Below, piece after piece: positions 55,752 through 64,000 of a stretch of DNA of 64,000 nucleotides. The notes under the pieces are model-generated. The model did no database searches. It saw only the letters and a program-made list of their open reading frames with translations, and had not been told where the DNA came from. This DNA comes from Novosphingobium sp. JCM 18896 (lineage in GTDB: Bacteria > Pseudomonadota > Alphaproteobacteria > Sphingomonadales > Sphingomonadaceae): positions 434,001-498,000 of the forward strand of contig NZ_JAPCZF010000002.1 in the NCBI RefSeq assembly GCF_025938095.1, given 5' to 3'. Within the stretch, counting starts at the first letter, position 1; every line of letters starts with the position of its first letter. A program made the translations under genes and the position numbers.

Positions 55752-57107
55752 TCAGACGACGCCGAAGGCCAGCATCGCGTCGGCGACCTTCTTGAAGCCG
55801 CCGATGTTCGCGCCCTTGACGTAGTCGATGTAGCCATCGCCCTGGCGGCCATAGGTCTCGCAGCTCTTGTGGATGCCGGCCATGATGTCCTTGAGCATCT
55901 GCTGCAGTTCCTCTTCCTTCCACGAGCGGCGTTCGGAATTCTGGCTCATCTCGAGGCCCGAGACCGCGACGCCGCCGGCATTGGCGGCCTTGCCCGGCGC
56001 GAACAGGATCTTGGCGCCGCGGAAGGCGTGTACGCCGTCGAGGTCGGTCGGCATGTTGGCGCCCTCGGACACGGCCTGGACGCCGTTGGCGATCAGGGTC
56101 TTGGCATCTTCACCGAGCAGCTCGTTCTGCGTCGCGCAGGGCAGTGCGACGTCGCAGGGCACGCCCCAGGGGGTCTTGCCGGCGGTGAAGGTGGCGCCGG
56201 GGAAAGCCTCGACATATTCCTCGATGCGGCCGCGGCGGTGCGTCTTGTGCGTCTTCACCCAGTCGATCTTCTCCTGGCTCAGGCCGTCGGGATCATGGAT
56301 GAAGCCGCCCGAATCGGACAGGGTCAGCACCTTGCCGCCAAGCTGGACGATCTTCTCGGCCGCGTGGGTGGCGACGTTGCCCGAGCCCGAGATCACCGCG
56401 GTCTTGCCGACGAGGTCCTGGTCCTTGGTCGCGAGCATGTTGGCGAGGAAATAGACCGCACCGTAGCCGGTCGCCTCGGGACGGATCAGCGAGCCGCCGT
56501 ATTCGAGGCCCTTGCCCGTCAGCACGCCGGTGAACTGGTTGGTGATGCGCTTGTACTGGCCGAACATGTAGCCGATCTCGCGACCACCCACGCCGATGTC
56601 GCCCGCGGGCACGTCGACGTCGGCGCCGATGTGGCGATAGAGCTCGGTCATGAACGACTGGCAGAAGCGCATGATCTCACGCACGCTCTTGCCCTTGGGA
56701 TTGAAGTTCGAGCCGCCCTTGCCGCCGCCCATCGGCAGGCCGGTCAGCGCGTTCTTGAAGGTCTGCTCGAAGGCCAGGAACTTGAGCACCGATTCGGTGA
56801 CCGAGGGGTGGAAGCGGATGCCGCCCTTATAGGGGCCGATCGCGTTGTTGTTCTGCACGCGCCAGCCGCGCTGGACGCGGATGTTGCCGTTGTCGTCTTC
56901 CCAGCAGACGCGGAACGAAACCACGCGATCGGGTTCGGCAATGCGGCGCAGGATCTGCTGCGAATGGTATTCTTCGTTGCTGTCGAGGAACGGAAAGATG
57001 TCTTCCGCCACTTCCTGGACCGCCTGGACGAACTCCGGCTGATGGGGATTGCGCCGGTTGACGCCCTCCATGAAGCCATTGAAGTCGACGTGATCCGATA
57101 CCGCCAT
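55752..57107 (-). CDS. gdhA: NADP-specific glutamate dehydrogenase
   Basis: A 451-residue hexameric GDH making glutamate from 2-oxoglutarate and ammonia. It has YKGGIRFHPSVTES, NALTGLPMGGGKGGSNFNPKGKS (catalytic Lys region), VPAGDIGVGGREIGYMFGQYK, the nucleotide fold VISGSGNVATHAAEKI and EGANMPTDLDGV. The length and motifs match the NADP-dependent bacterial class. ATG 57107 gives MAVSDHVDF with AGGGGGAAGAAC upstream; the longer reading has no support. Ordinary nitrogen-assimilation gene between an orphan defence-like gene and the T4SS cluster. Confidence 0.96.
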   Translation of the reverse strand: MAVSDHVDFNGFMEGVNRRNPHQPEFVQAVQEVAEDIFPFLDSNEEYHSQQILRRIAEPDRVVSFRVCWEDDNGNIRVQRGWRVQNNNAIGPYKGGIRFHPSVTESVLKFLAFEQTFKNALTGLPMGGGKGGSNFNPKGKSVREIMRFCQSFMTELYRHIGADVDVPAGDIGVGGREIGYMFGQYKRITNQFTGVLTGKGLEYGGSLIRPEATGYGAVYFLANMLATKDQDLVGKTAVISGSGNVATHAAEKIVQLGGKVLTLSDSGGFIHDPDGLSQEKIDWVKTHKTHRRGRIEEYVEAFPGATFTAGKTPWGVPCDVALPCATQNELLGEDAKTLIANGVQAVSEGANMPTDLDGVHAFRGAKILFAPGKAANAGGVAVSGLEMSQNSERRSWKEEELQQMLKDIMAGIHKSCETYGRQGDGYIDYVKGANIGGFKKVADAMLAFGVV

Positions 57108-57250
57108 TGTTCTTCCCCCTTCGGCGCCAAGCCATTCCCGACACGCGATTTCCGAGTCGGATGGCGGCAACGTAGCGAAGTGTATAGGCGGAATGCGACG
57201 CCTTCTATTGTGATTTACGCCACCATTTCATCATTGCGCGGGGCGCCGCC

Positions 57251-58354
57251 TCAGTCGGTCTTCACCTTCGAGAAATCGAGGTCCTTGGCGGTGAACACGC
57301 GGATCGGCTCGCCCTGGCGCACGCGGATCGTCGGGCCGATCTGACCCGACTGGCCGACCGCCGCCGCCGCCGCCGACTGGCCGCCACCGGCGATGATCAC
57401 GCCGGCATTGCCGCCGATCGCCGAGAGCCCGCCGATCACCGACAGCAGCATGGCCGAGCCGAAGCGCTCGAAGAAGTGCGAGTTCACCTTCCCCGCGAGG
57501 CCCGTCTCGCCCGAGAAGGCCACGGCCGGCGAGGCGATGTTGACCGAGACGCCATCGGGCCGGATCAGCCGCGTCCAGATAACGTAGGCGCGCTTCTGCC
57601 CGGCCTGGAGGCCCGACTTGTACTGGCCGATCAGCCGCGACGAGCGCGGGACCAGCACGCGGCTGCCGTCGAACGAACGGACGTCGGCCGAGACGATCGC
57701 GCGGACATAGCCGGGCACGTCGGTGTCGATCGCGGTCTCGAGGATTGCCGGGATCAGCGTGCCCTGGGTCACGGTCGACTTGGGGTCGATCATCTTGGTG
57801 GCCGTGGCCATGCCCGAGCCGCCACCGACGCCGAGGCGCGAGGCGAAGTCGTCGTTGCTGTTGCCGGCACCGGCCGGCGCGCCGGCCGCGGCGGGGCCGG
57901 CCAAGGCCGCGGGCAACGCCGAGGCGTCGAACACGACCGCGGGCGAACCCGCGGGATTGGCGCGCGGGGCGAGATTGGCAGCGGTCTGCGGCGGCGCGGC
58001 GAGGACCGGCGCGGGCGCAGGAGCCGGCGGCGGCGCAGCGGGATTGGGCGCAGGCGTAATCGCCTGCGGCGGCACGACCGGCGGCGCGGCGGGTGCGGGA
58101 ACCGCGGCCTGCGGCGCCACGGCGGGTGTCCGGCTATCCTCGCGCGCGGCGTTCATCGACCACAGGGTGACGCCGCCGAGCAGCGCCACCACCGCGACAC
58201 CCGCGGCGAGGCCGAGACCGTCCGAACCGCGCTTGGTCGCCGCGACCTGCGGCAGCACCGAACGCGTGGCGAGGTCGATGACCTCGGCGCCCTGCTGGTC
58301 GCGCGGATCCTCGAATTCCTCGGCATTGCGGCGGGTACCGAGCTGGCGGTTCAT
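57251..58354 (-). CDS. virB10: type IV secretion protein VirB10
   Basis: A 367-residue protein: short cytoplasmic N-terminus, one TM (about 48-66, LAAGVAVVALLGGVTLWSM), a long Pro/Ala-rich periplasmic linker (about 78-150), and the C-terminal TrbI/VirB10 domain with IDPKSTVTQGTLIPAILETA, VPRSSRLIGQY, AYVIWTRLIRPDGVS and a GGNAGVIIAGGG antenna-like segment. It joins inner and outer membrane parts of the secretion channel. It overlaps virB9 by four bases. It is the last gene of the cluster on this strand; no virB11 follows. Confidence 0.92.
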   Translation of the reverse strand: MNRQLGTRRNAEEFEDPRDQQGAEVIDLATRSVLPQVAATKRGSDGLGLAAGVAVVALLGGVTLWSMNAAREDSRTPAVAPQAAVPAPAAPPVVPPQAITPAPNPAAPPPAPAPAPVLAAPPQTAANLAPRANPAGSPAVVFDASALPAALAGPAAAGAPAGAGNSNDDFASRLGVGGGSGMATATKMIDPKSTVTQGTLIPAILETAIDTDVPGYVRAIVSADVRSFDGSRVLVPRSSRLIGQYKSGLQAGQKRAYVIWTRLIRPDGVSVNIASPAVAFSGETGLAGKVNSHFFERFGSAMLLSVIGGLSAIGGNAGVIIAGGGQSAAAAAVGQSGQIGPTIRVRQGEPIRVFTAKDLDFSKVKTD

Positions 58355-59142
58355 GGCTGTCCCCCTTGGACGCTGGCGTTGCTGGCGGTCTGGACCTGTG
58401 GTTGGGCCTTGGGCTTGGGACCCGGCCCCTTGTAGTCGAGCTGCGCGCGCTCGCGGCCGACGCGCAGGACGAGCTGCTTGGGGACGCCGTCGATCACGAT
58501 CGTGTCGCCGCGCACGCCAAAGTTCACCGGGCCTTCGTCGCCCTTCTCGTTGGTCACCAGGATCGCCGGGATCGGCACGTCCTTGGGCCAGACCGCATAG
58601 GTCGATTCGCCGTCGTCGTAGAGCCGCTGCGGGATCAGCCGCGCGGGGCCCTTGCTCGCCCAGGCGAAGTTGAGCTGTGCGGGATCGACCGGCTGCGCGT
58701 CGAGCGCCTCGCGCTCGTCATCGGTCAGCGCCACGGCCGGGGCGCCCGCGGCTCCGGCAGCCTTCGGCTCGGCCGGATAGGTGAACTTGAGCGCATAGAC
58801 CGGCGCCGTCGCGCGCGGATTGGCGATCAGGTCGAAGTAATAGGTGTGGCGATCGGTCACCACGGTCATGTTGGTCCGCGCCGTGGCCGTCAGCGGCTTC
58901 ACGAACAGCAGGTTGGCGCGCTTGTTCGGGGTGATCTGCCAGGATTCGGCATCACCCACGGCGACGTTCTCGATGTGCTCGTCGTCGGCGAAGGCGACGG
59001 TCGCCTGGACGCCCATCTTGCCGTCGATGCGCACGACCTCGTTGGCGTTGTAGAGCCGTTGCGTCAGCCTTGCGTCGGCGGCGTGGGCCGCTTGCGACGC
59101 CGTGGCGGCGAGCAGCGCGAGAGCGAGGAGACGGGTCTTCAT
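58351..59142 (-). CDS. virB9: type IV secretion protein VirB9
   Basis: A 263-residue protein with signal peptide (MKTRLLALALLAATASQAAHA). The N-terminal domain has the VirB9/CagX patterns VVRIDGKMGVQATVAF and FVKPLTATARTNMTVVTDRHTYYFDL; the C-terminal domain has NFAWASKGPARLIPQRLYDDGESTYAVWP. It forms the outer-membrane core with VirB10. ATG 59142 overlaps the virB6 stop (ATGA). The longer frame upstream reads antisense to virB6 coding and is not real. Confidence 0.93.
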   Translation of the reverse strand: MKTRLLALALLAATASQAAHAADARLTQRLYNANEVVRIDGKMGVQATVAFADDEHIENVAVGDAESWQITPNKRANLLFVKPLTATARTNMTVVTDRHTYYFDLIANPRATAPVYALKFTYPAEPKAAGAAGAPAVALTDDEREALDAQPVDPAQLNFAWASKGPARLIPQRLYDDGESTYAVWPKDVPIPAILVTNEKGDEGPVNFGVRGDTIVIDGVPKQLVLRVGRERAQLDYKGPGPKPKAQPQVQTASNASVQGGQP

Positions 59143-60386
59143 CGTTGCATTCCTCCGGCGCGGCCCGAGCCGCCCGTTGACTGGGGCGCGGCGAAGCGGC
59201 TGCCGATACCGCGCGCGCGGCTGCGCGGCAGCGGCGGCAGGCCCGCGGTCGAACCGCCCGAAACCTGAGTGATGTGGGTGCGGCTCGACGAGCTCCCGGA
59301 CGCCGCCCCGGTGCCACCTTGCGACACCACTTCGACGCTCGTCGCCGGCACCAGGGCCGCCGCACGACCGCCGAGCGCGGCGGCGCCGCTCGCGGGCATG
59401 AGCGGCGACATCACTGCGGCCGGCATCAGCGGCGCGGCCGCAGGCATGCTGTCGCGGCTCTCGCGATCGTTGCTGGCGAGGCCGAAGACCTGCCAGGCCG
59501 AGACCATCGTCCCCGCCACTTTCAGGATCATCGACATCAGCGCGACGTGGACGCAGGCGATGACGAACAGCGCCAGCGCCGAGCGGCCGTTGACCCCCTC
59601 GACGCCGTGGAGCGAGGCCACGACCGGCACGAGCAGTTCCATGACCACGCCGCCGCCGACGACGACGAACAGCGGCGTCACCGCGGTCAGGGTCAGCCCG
59701 CGCAGCCAGCCGACGAAGAGCCCGCGCGTGCCGTTGAACAAGGCGAAGATGACGAAGACCGGGCCGACCGCGAGCAGCACCGCCAGCGCGATCCGCGCGG
59801 TGACGAGTACGCCGACCGTGCCGAGCAGCAGCAGCAGCCCGCCGAGCCACATGACGTTGGCGGGGGTGAAATTGCCCGAGACCGCGGCGCTGGCCGCCTG
59901 GGCGCCCTGTTGCGCGGCGGCGGCGGGCGGGGTCGCGGCCTTGTTGGCATCGGCCGCCTCGGCGATCGCCGCAAAGACGAGGTCGACGCGGTCGCCGAAG
60001 ATCTGCGTCGCCGAACCCTGGCTACCGGTCAGCACCGAGGCGATCTCGTCGGGCGCGCCCGTCGTCAGGTTCCAGACGACCTGGCTATAGGCGACCCACG
60101 AGGTCGCGAAGGTCAGCACCAGGCCCAGGGTCAGCATCCGCGGGGTCAGCGCCGAGACGCCGATGCGGCTGCGCCCGGTCAGCAGGCTGATCGCGAAGAA
60201 GGCGATGTAGAGCGTGAGGCCGATCGTCAGCGCCGGCAGCAGCGCACCGCCGCCGCCCGCGCCGCCACCGAACAGCCGTGCGAAAGCCGAAGCGACGGTC
60301 TCGCCCGCGAGGCAATCGACCGCGCGCAGCGCCGAGGCGACGCCGTTCGACGCTTCTGCCGCCAGGACCTCGCAGGCGCTGGCCAT
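59139..60386 (-). CDS. virB6: type IV secretion protein VirB6/TrbL
   Basis: A 415-residue polytopic inner-membrane protein with about six or seven helices (e.g. LPALTIGLTLYIAFFAISLL, MLTLGLVLTFATSWVAYSQVV, VMWLGGLLLLLGTVGVLV, GLTLTAVTPLFVVVGGGVV). The C-terminal 100 residues are Ala/Ser/Gly-rich and low complexity, ending SGRAGGMQR. Matches VirB6 in topology and in position between virB4 and virB9. Its ATG overlaps the virB4 stop by one base (TAATG). Confidence 0.88.
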   Translation of the reverse strand: MASACEVLAAEASNGVASALRAVDCLAGETVASAFARLFGGGAGGGGALLPALTIGLTLYIAFFAISLLTGRSRIGVSALTPRMLTLGLVLTFATSWVAYSQVVWNLTTGAPDEIASVLTGSQGSATQIFGDRVDLVFAAIAEAADANKAATPPAAAAQQGAQAASAAVSGNFTPANVMWLGGLLLLLGTVGVLVTARIALAVLLAVGPVFVIFALFNGTRGLFVGWLRGLTLTAVTPLFVVVGGGVVMELLVPVVASLHGVEGVNGRSALALFVIACVHVALMSMILKVAGTMVSAWQVFGLASNDRESRDSMPAAAPLMPAAVMSPLMPASGAAALGGRAAALVPATSVEVVSQGGTGAASGSSSSRTHITQVSGGSTAGLPPLPRSRARGIGSRFAAPQSTGGSGRAGGMQR

Positions 60387-62797
60387 TATTCGGCCGCCTC
60401 GGTCCAGAGGGGGTCACCGTCCACGTCGTCGGGCCAGATCTGGCCGGTCAGCGCCGGATACCAAGCCGCCGGCGCGTCGCCATAGGTCTCGCGCAGCGTG
60501 TCGAGCCGGCGCACGATGGACTCGCGGCCCGAGAGCACCGTGAGCACTTCGGGCATGCCCGAAAGGTCGAGCCGCACGACGACCGAGGCATCGGGCTGGC
60601 GGATCAGGAAGCAGCGGCTCTGCGCGGGCAGCGTGCGGATCAGCTCGAGCTCGTGCTGCGTCAGGCCGAAGCCCTCGCAATAGTCCTCGGCCCTGGCGCG
60701 CGCGTTGGGCATGAAGATCATCGTCGCGGTCTGCTCGACCAGCGCCGCCGAGATGCGACTTTCGAGCGCGTCGCGCGCCGACTGCGTGGCGAAGCCGACC
60801 AGCGCGTTGCGCTTGCGCAAGGTCTTGAGCCAGTCGCGGATGCGCGCGGCGAAGACCGGATCGTCGAGCGCCTTCCAGCCCTCGTCGATCAGGATCATCG
60901 TCGGCTCGCCGTCGAGGCGTTCCTCGATGCGGTGGAACAGGTACATCATGACCGGCGTGCGCAGCCGCGGCGTCTCGAGCAGCGCGGTCATGTCGAAGCC
61001 GAGCGTCTTCGACGTCAGGTCGAGGCGATCCTGCTCGTTGTCGAACAGCCAGCCGTGTTCGCCGTTGCCGATCCAGGCGTCGAGGCGGCTGGCGAGATCG
61101 CCGGGCTCGGGGCGGCGCGAACCGGCGAGCAGCTCGCGGAAGTGGGTGAGACGGCGCAGGCGCGCGTCGTTGGCATAGGCCGCGTCGACCGCGGCCGAGA
61201 CCGTCGCCAGTTCCTCGGGGCCCTGGGCTTCAAGCAGCACGCCGAGCCAGTCGCGCAGGAAGGCGCGGTTGGCGGGGCTGTCGGGCAGCGCCAGCGGGTT
61301 GAACCCGGTCGGATGGCCGGCGGCGACGCGCGAGTAGGTCCCGCCGATCGCACGGACGAAGACCTCGGCGCCGCGGTCCTTGTCGAACAGGACCATGCGC
61401 GGATTGTACTTCTGCGCCTGGGCGGCGAGGAAGTTCATCACCACGGTCTTGCCCGAGCCCGAGGGGCCGATGACGGTGAAATTGCCGAGATCGCCGGCGT
61501 GGAAGTTGAAGAAGAACGGCGTCGCGCTGGTCGTGGTGAGCAGGGTCACCGCCTCGCCCCAGTGGTTGCCCGAAGCCTGGCCCATGGCGAAGCCGTGGAG
61601 GCTGGCGAAGCAGGCCATGTTGGCGCTCGAGATCAGCGAGCGGCGCACGACATAGGCCTCGTTGCCGGGCAGCTGGCCCCAGAAGCCGGGCTCGAGATTG
61701 GTGTCCTCGCGCACCGCGACCGCGCCGGCATCGGCGAGCGCGGCGGCGCACATGGCCACGGCATCGTCGAGGCTGTCGAGCCGGTCCGAACGCACGAGCA
61801 CCGACAGGTGATGATCGCCGAAAGCCGCCGAGCCGGTGCCGAGCGCATCGCGCGCCGCGGTCATCTCGCGGCGTTCGGCGACGGCTTCCTCGTCGGCCGA
61901 CTTGAGCCGGCGGATGGCGAGATCGATCCGCTCGCGCGAGACCTGGCGGTCCGACGGCGCATAGCTTTCGGTCAGGGTCAGCTCCTGCGGCAGCCGCAGC
62001 AGCGCGTCGGTCAGGCCCGGGCCGGTCGAATCGGGATAGTCCTTGAGGCTGACCAGCGCACCGAACGAGGTGCCCTGGGCGCCCTTGAGCTCGAGCGCGT
62101 CGAGCCCGAACGACAGCCGGCGATAGGGCAGCATCTGCCCGACGTCGACGTGATCCTCGGGCCGGCGCACGGGGCGCATCTCGCCGTTGTAGAGCGCCGA
62201 GAGCAGTTCGAGCACTTCGGAGCAGGTACCGGCACCGCCCTCGTAATCACCCAGCAGGCGCGCGCCATAGGCACCGAGCGCGGCGAGCATGGCCGAGGCG
62301 GCCGAGCGCAGGGTGCGCACGTCGCCCGGTTCGGCCTCGATCGCTTCCTGGCCGCGGTTCTTGAACAGGCGGCCGATACGTTCGGGCCAGCCCGCCTTGC
62401 CGCGCGCGGGACGGCGCACGAGCGTGACGAACTGGTCGTTGACGAACAGCGCGCCCGCGCCGAGCTTGTCGCGCCAGCGCGCGTCGATATGCGCGGCCAG
62501 CGGATCCTCGAAGCCGCCGGCGAGCTCGACGTGGACACGGCGGCGGACGACGTGGTGATAGAGCACGAAGCGCGCGTCGAGGCTGGCACGCAGCAGGACT
62601 TCGCGCACCGCGGTATGGGCGTTGAGCTCGTCGGCGTCGGCGGTCTCGAACGAGATGCCGGGGACGAGCAGCGAGATCATCACCGAACCGTCGCGCAGCA
62701 GCACGACGTTCTCGTCGACCAGCGCGCGATAGGGCAGGCGGTCGCCGGCCTTGGCTTCCTTGGTGGCCCAGGGGAGGGAAAGCTTGGGTTTCGCCAT
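60386..62797 (-). CDS. virB4: type IV secretion ATPase VirB4
   Basis: An 803-residue ATPase powering assembly and transfer. It has the CagE/TrbE/VirB N-terminal domain, Walker A GPSGSGKTVVM, Walker B MILIDEGWKALDDP, and the typical FATQSARDA and LPAQSRCFLIRQ segments. Full length for the family. Coupled to virB6 downstream by a one-base overlap and 12 bases after virB3. Confidence 0.96.
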   Translation of the reverse strand: MAKPKLSLPWATKEAKAGDRLPYRALVDENVVLLRDGSVMISLLVPGISFETADADELNAHTAVREVLLRASLDARFVLYHHVVRRRVHVELAGGFEDPLAAHIDARWRDKLGAGALFVNDQFVTLVRRPARGKAGWPERIGRLFKNRGQEAIEAEPGDVRTLRSAASAMLAALGAYGARLLGDYEGGAGTCSEVLELLSALYNGEMRPVRRPEDHVDVGQMLPYRRLSFGLDALELKGAQGTSFGALVSLKDYPDSTGPGLTDALLRLPQELTLTESYAPSDRQVSRERIDLAIRRLKSADEEAVAERREMTAARDALGTGSAAFGDHHLSVLVRSDRLDSLDDAVAMCAAALADAGAVAVREDTNLEPGFWGQLPGNEAYVVRRSLISSANMACFASLHGFAMGQASGNHWGEAVTLLTTTSATPFFFNFHAGDLGNFTVIGPSGSGKTVVMNFLAAQAQKYNPRMVLFDKDRGAEVFVRAIGGTYSRVAAGHPTGFNPLALPDSPANRAFLRDWLGVLLEAQGPEELATVSAAVDAAYANDARLRRLTHFRELLAGSRRPEPGDLASRLDAWIGNGEHGWLFDNEQDRLDLTSKTLGFDMTALLETPRLRTPVMMYLFHRIEERLDGEPTMILIDEGWKALDDPVFAARIRDWLKTLRKRNALVGFATQSARDALESRISAALVEQTATMIFMPNARARAEDYCEGFGLTQHELELIRTLPAQSRCFLIRQPDASVVVRLDLSGMPEVLTVLSGRESIVRRLDTLRETYGDAPAAWYPALTGQIWPDDVDGDPLWTEAAE

Positions 62798-62809
62798 CGC
62801 GTCAGGCCC

Positions 62810-63091
62810 TCACGCCGAATAGGAGTTGCAGCCCCAGTGCCGGAAGTTCGGCACGCGCGGGCAGCGCGAAACTTTGGTGATCCACAGGTCGAACACCCGC
62901 GGCTCGCGCAGGCAGGCGATATAGCCGACGCCGTGGATCAGCGCGGCGGCGGGCAGCGCCCAGAAGCTCTTGGTCATCAGGAACAGTTCGGTCGTGACCA
63001 TCAGGTTGATCACGAAGAAGCTGAAGGTCACGCCGGCGAACATCTGCGGCCGCGTCAGCGCGCGATGGACGGAGTGGCGGATGAGTTCCAC
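62810..63091 (-). CDS. virB3: type IV secretion protein VirB3
   Basis: A 93-residue protein starting MELIRHSVHRALTRPQMFAG with two close TM helices (FSFFVINLMVTTELFLM and FWALPAAALIHGVGYIA), then REPRVFDLWITKV. This is the standard VirB3 layout (TRP motif before the helices) and position between the pilin gene and virB4. Here it is a separate gene, not fused to virB4. Confidence 0.9.
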   Translation of the reverse strand: MELIRHSVHRALTRPQMFAGVTFSFFVINLMVTTELFLMTKSFWALPAAALIHGVGYIACLREPRVFDLWITKVSRCPRVPNFRHWGCNSYSA

Positions 63092-63096
63092 GAGGG

Positions 63097-63420
63097 TCAG
63101 CCCGCTGCCGTCTGGATGCCCGAGACGATCGCCCCGGCACCGAACAGGATGAAGCAGCCGATGATGACGGTGGCGCCGAAGCGCCAGTTCATCCGGCCGG
63201 TCAGCATCATGAAGCCGACGGCGGCGACGGCCATGACCGCAACCGCGGTGGCGACATTGCCGAGCAGGGTGCCCTGGAGCCAGCCCAGCGCCGCGACGAT
63301 CGGGCCCGAACCCGCAGGATCGGCGCCCTGCACCTGCGCCGAAACCGGCGCCGAAAGCGCGGCGAACGACAGGAACGGAAGCAGCGAACGCAACGCACGG
63401 CTAGAGAATCGACGACTCAA
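63097..63420 (-). CDS. virB2: type IV secretion pilin VirB2
   Basis: A 107-residue exported pilin from a TTG start at 63420 with a strong AGGAGGG five bases upstream, giving the signal peptide (M/L)SRRFSSRALRSLLPFLSF ending APVSA. An in-frame ATG at 63456 would add 12 residues but has no ribosome binding site. The mature protein has two TM helices (VATAVAVMAVAAVGFMML and FGATVIIGCFILFGAGAIV), as in VirB2/TrbC. It lies five bases before virB3. Confidence 0.85.
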   Translation of the reverse strand: MSRRFSSRALRSLLPFLSFAALSAPVSAQVQGADPAGSGPIVAALGWLQGTLLGNVATAVAVMAVAAVGFMMLTGRMNWRFGATVIIGCFILFGAGAIVSGIQTAAG

Positions 63421-63524
63421 GGGGCCCTCCTGGCGGCTCCGTTGCGCTAGTAACATGACAGCACTGTGACGATTGCGGCAATGCGGTACGACGGCGACGG
63501 GTGACCGGTTCGCCGGCATCGCGA

Positions 63525-64000
63525 CTATCTGCGGACCGGCGCGGAGAGCCGCGCCATGATCGAGGAGACGTAGAGCTGCGTCTCGCGGATCGCCGGGATG
63601 CCGCCGGCGCGGACGACGCGCTGCGGCCCGGCGTTGTAGGCGGCGAGCGCCTTTTCGATATCGCCCTCGAAGGCATCGAGCTGCAGCCGCAGGTAGCGGG
63701 CGCCGCCTTCGAGATTGGCGCTGGGATCGTGCGGGTTCACCCCCATCTGGCGCGCCGTGCCCGGCATCAGCTGGGTCAGGCCGCGCGCACCGACCGGCGA
63801 GACCGCGCCGGTGTTCCAGCGGCTCTCCTGCCAGACCACGGCTTCGAGCAGCGCCGGGCTGAGATCGTACTTGGCGGCGAGTTCGGCCACGCGCGGCTGC
63901 CACTGCGCGGGTCCGGCAGTGTCGCCGATCTGCGTGAAGGACAAAGGATAGGCTGCGGAATCGGGCCCCGCCTCGATCTGGGCTTCGATCTGGCCATCGC
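63525..64000 (-). CDS. virB1: lytic transglycosylase, VirB1-like, N-terminus beyond window
   Basis: The readable 158 residues continue in frame to the window edge, so the start lies outside. SLT-type motifs are WQESRWN (catalytic Glu), GARGLTQLMPGTARQMGV and ALAAYNAGPQRV. This opens the peptidoglycan for the secretion channel. Internal TTG at 63944 is possible but unlikely as the start because in-frame coding-like sequence continues upstream of it. It precedes virB2 by about 100 bases. Confidence 0.88.
   Translation of the reverse strand, partial: DGQIEAQIEAGPDSAAYPLSFTQIGDTAGPAQWQPRVAELAAKYDLSPALLEAVVWQESRWNTGAVSPVGARGLTQLMPGTARQMGVNPHDPSANLEGGARYLRLQLDAFEGDIEKALAAYNAGPQRVVRAGGIPAIRETQLYVSSIMARLSAPVRR

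Noticed and set aside
60278..63469. 1063-residue plus-strand open frame
   Set aside because: Antisense to virB4 and virB6; composition typical of high-GC shadow frames and no motif.

Overview
The window is dense, high-GC alphaproteobacterial chromosome. Gene content points to Sphingomonadales, probably a Novosphingobium/Sphingobium-type organism: a methionine synthase split into two proteins behind an ArsR-methyltransferase regulator, a B12 lower-ligand gene (bluB), DUF3576-leuS-lptE-holA, a ribbon-helix-helix gene beside an acetoacetyl-CoA reductase, and typical palindromic intergenic repeats. The genus is an inference. I saw no rRNA, tRNA, CRISPR array, transposase or prophage. No gene-free stretch exceeds 300 bases; the longest are about 257, 235 and 208 bases.

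Layout. 0-4.4 kb: partial bluB, a glycolipid-binding-like protein, gltX and nadE, and a small lipoprotein with a strong terminator. 4.5-10.8 kb: a methionine/one-carbon operon (ArsR-methyltransferase regulator, metF, metH N-terminal half, a GNAT acetyltransferase, metH C-terminal half) headed by a perfect 26-base palindrome. 10.8-25.7 kb: a mixed metabolic and signalling stretch with two SDR/kinase-like genes, an HD-GYP and a GGDEF-EAL protein for cyclic di-GMP, a metallo-beta-lactamase-fold protein, recQ, an HSL-type esterase, an amidohydrolase, an LLM oxidoreductase and a large hydrolase with a PKD-like domain. 25.8-35.7 kb: mainly envelope and core genes (L,D-transpeptidase, holA, lptE, leuS, DUF3576, phbB, murA).

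35.9-55.0 kb is the most unusual part. A plus-strand, translationally coupled four-gene operon encodes a pentaheme cytochrome, a heme-binding-fold lipoprotein without heme c motifs, an outer-membrane beta-barrel, and a 1375-residue decaheme cytochrome with an LVIVD-type propeller and a His-rich insert. Facing it is a minus-strand operon: a FAD/NAD(P) - two cyclic-nucleotide domains - four [4Fe-4S] fusion, a membrane protein with two 14-residue-spaced His pairs typical of b hemes, and an FHA - one-TM - decaheme fusion. A CcmI-like TPR protein is divergent from this operon. A DHA2 transporter, an SDR and a CpdA-like phosphodiesterase lie between the operons. Together this looks like an electron route from cytoplasmic NAD(P)H through the inner membrane and about 25 c-type hemes to the outer membrane (or the reverse), with built-in cyclic-nucleotide and phospho-signalling modules. 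I know of no named system with this composition.

55.1-64.0 kb: an orphan Pycsar-effector-like membrane protein, gdhA, and a VirB-type type IV secretion cluster in the order B1-B2-B3-B4-B6-B9-B10 that runs off the window end.

Recurring architecture: co-directional genes overlap by 1 or 4 bases; four convergent pairs share a 4-base stop-codon overlap; and long inverted repeats sit at three of the convergent junctions that do have a gap.
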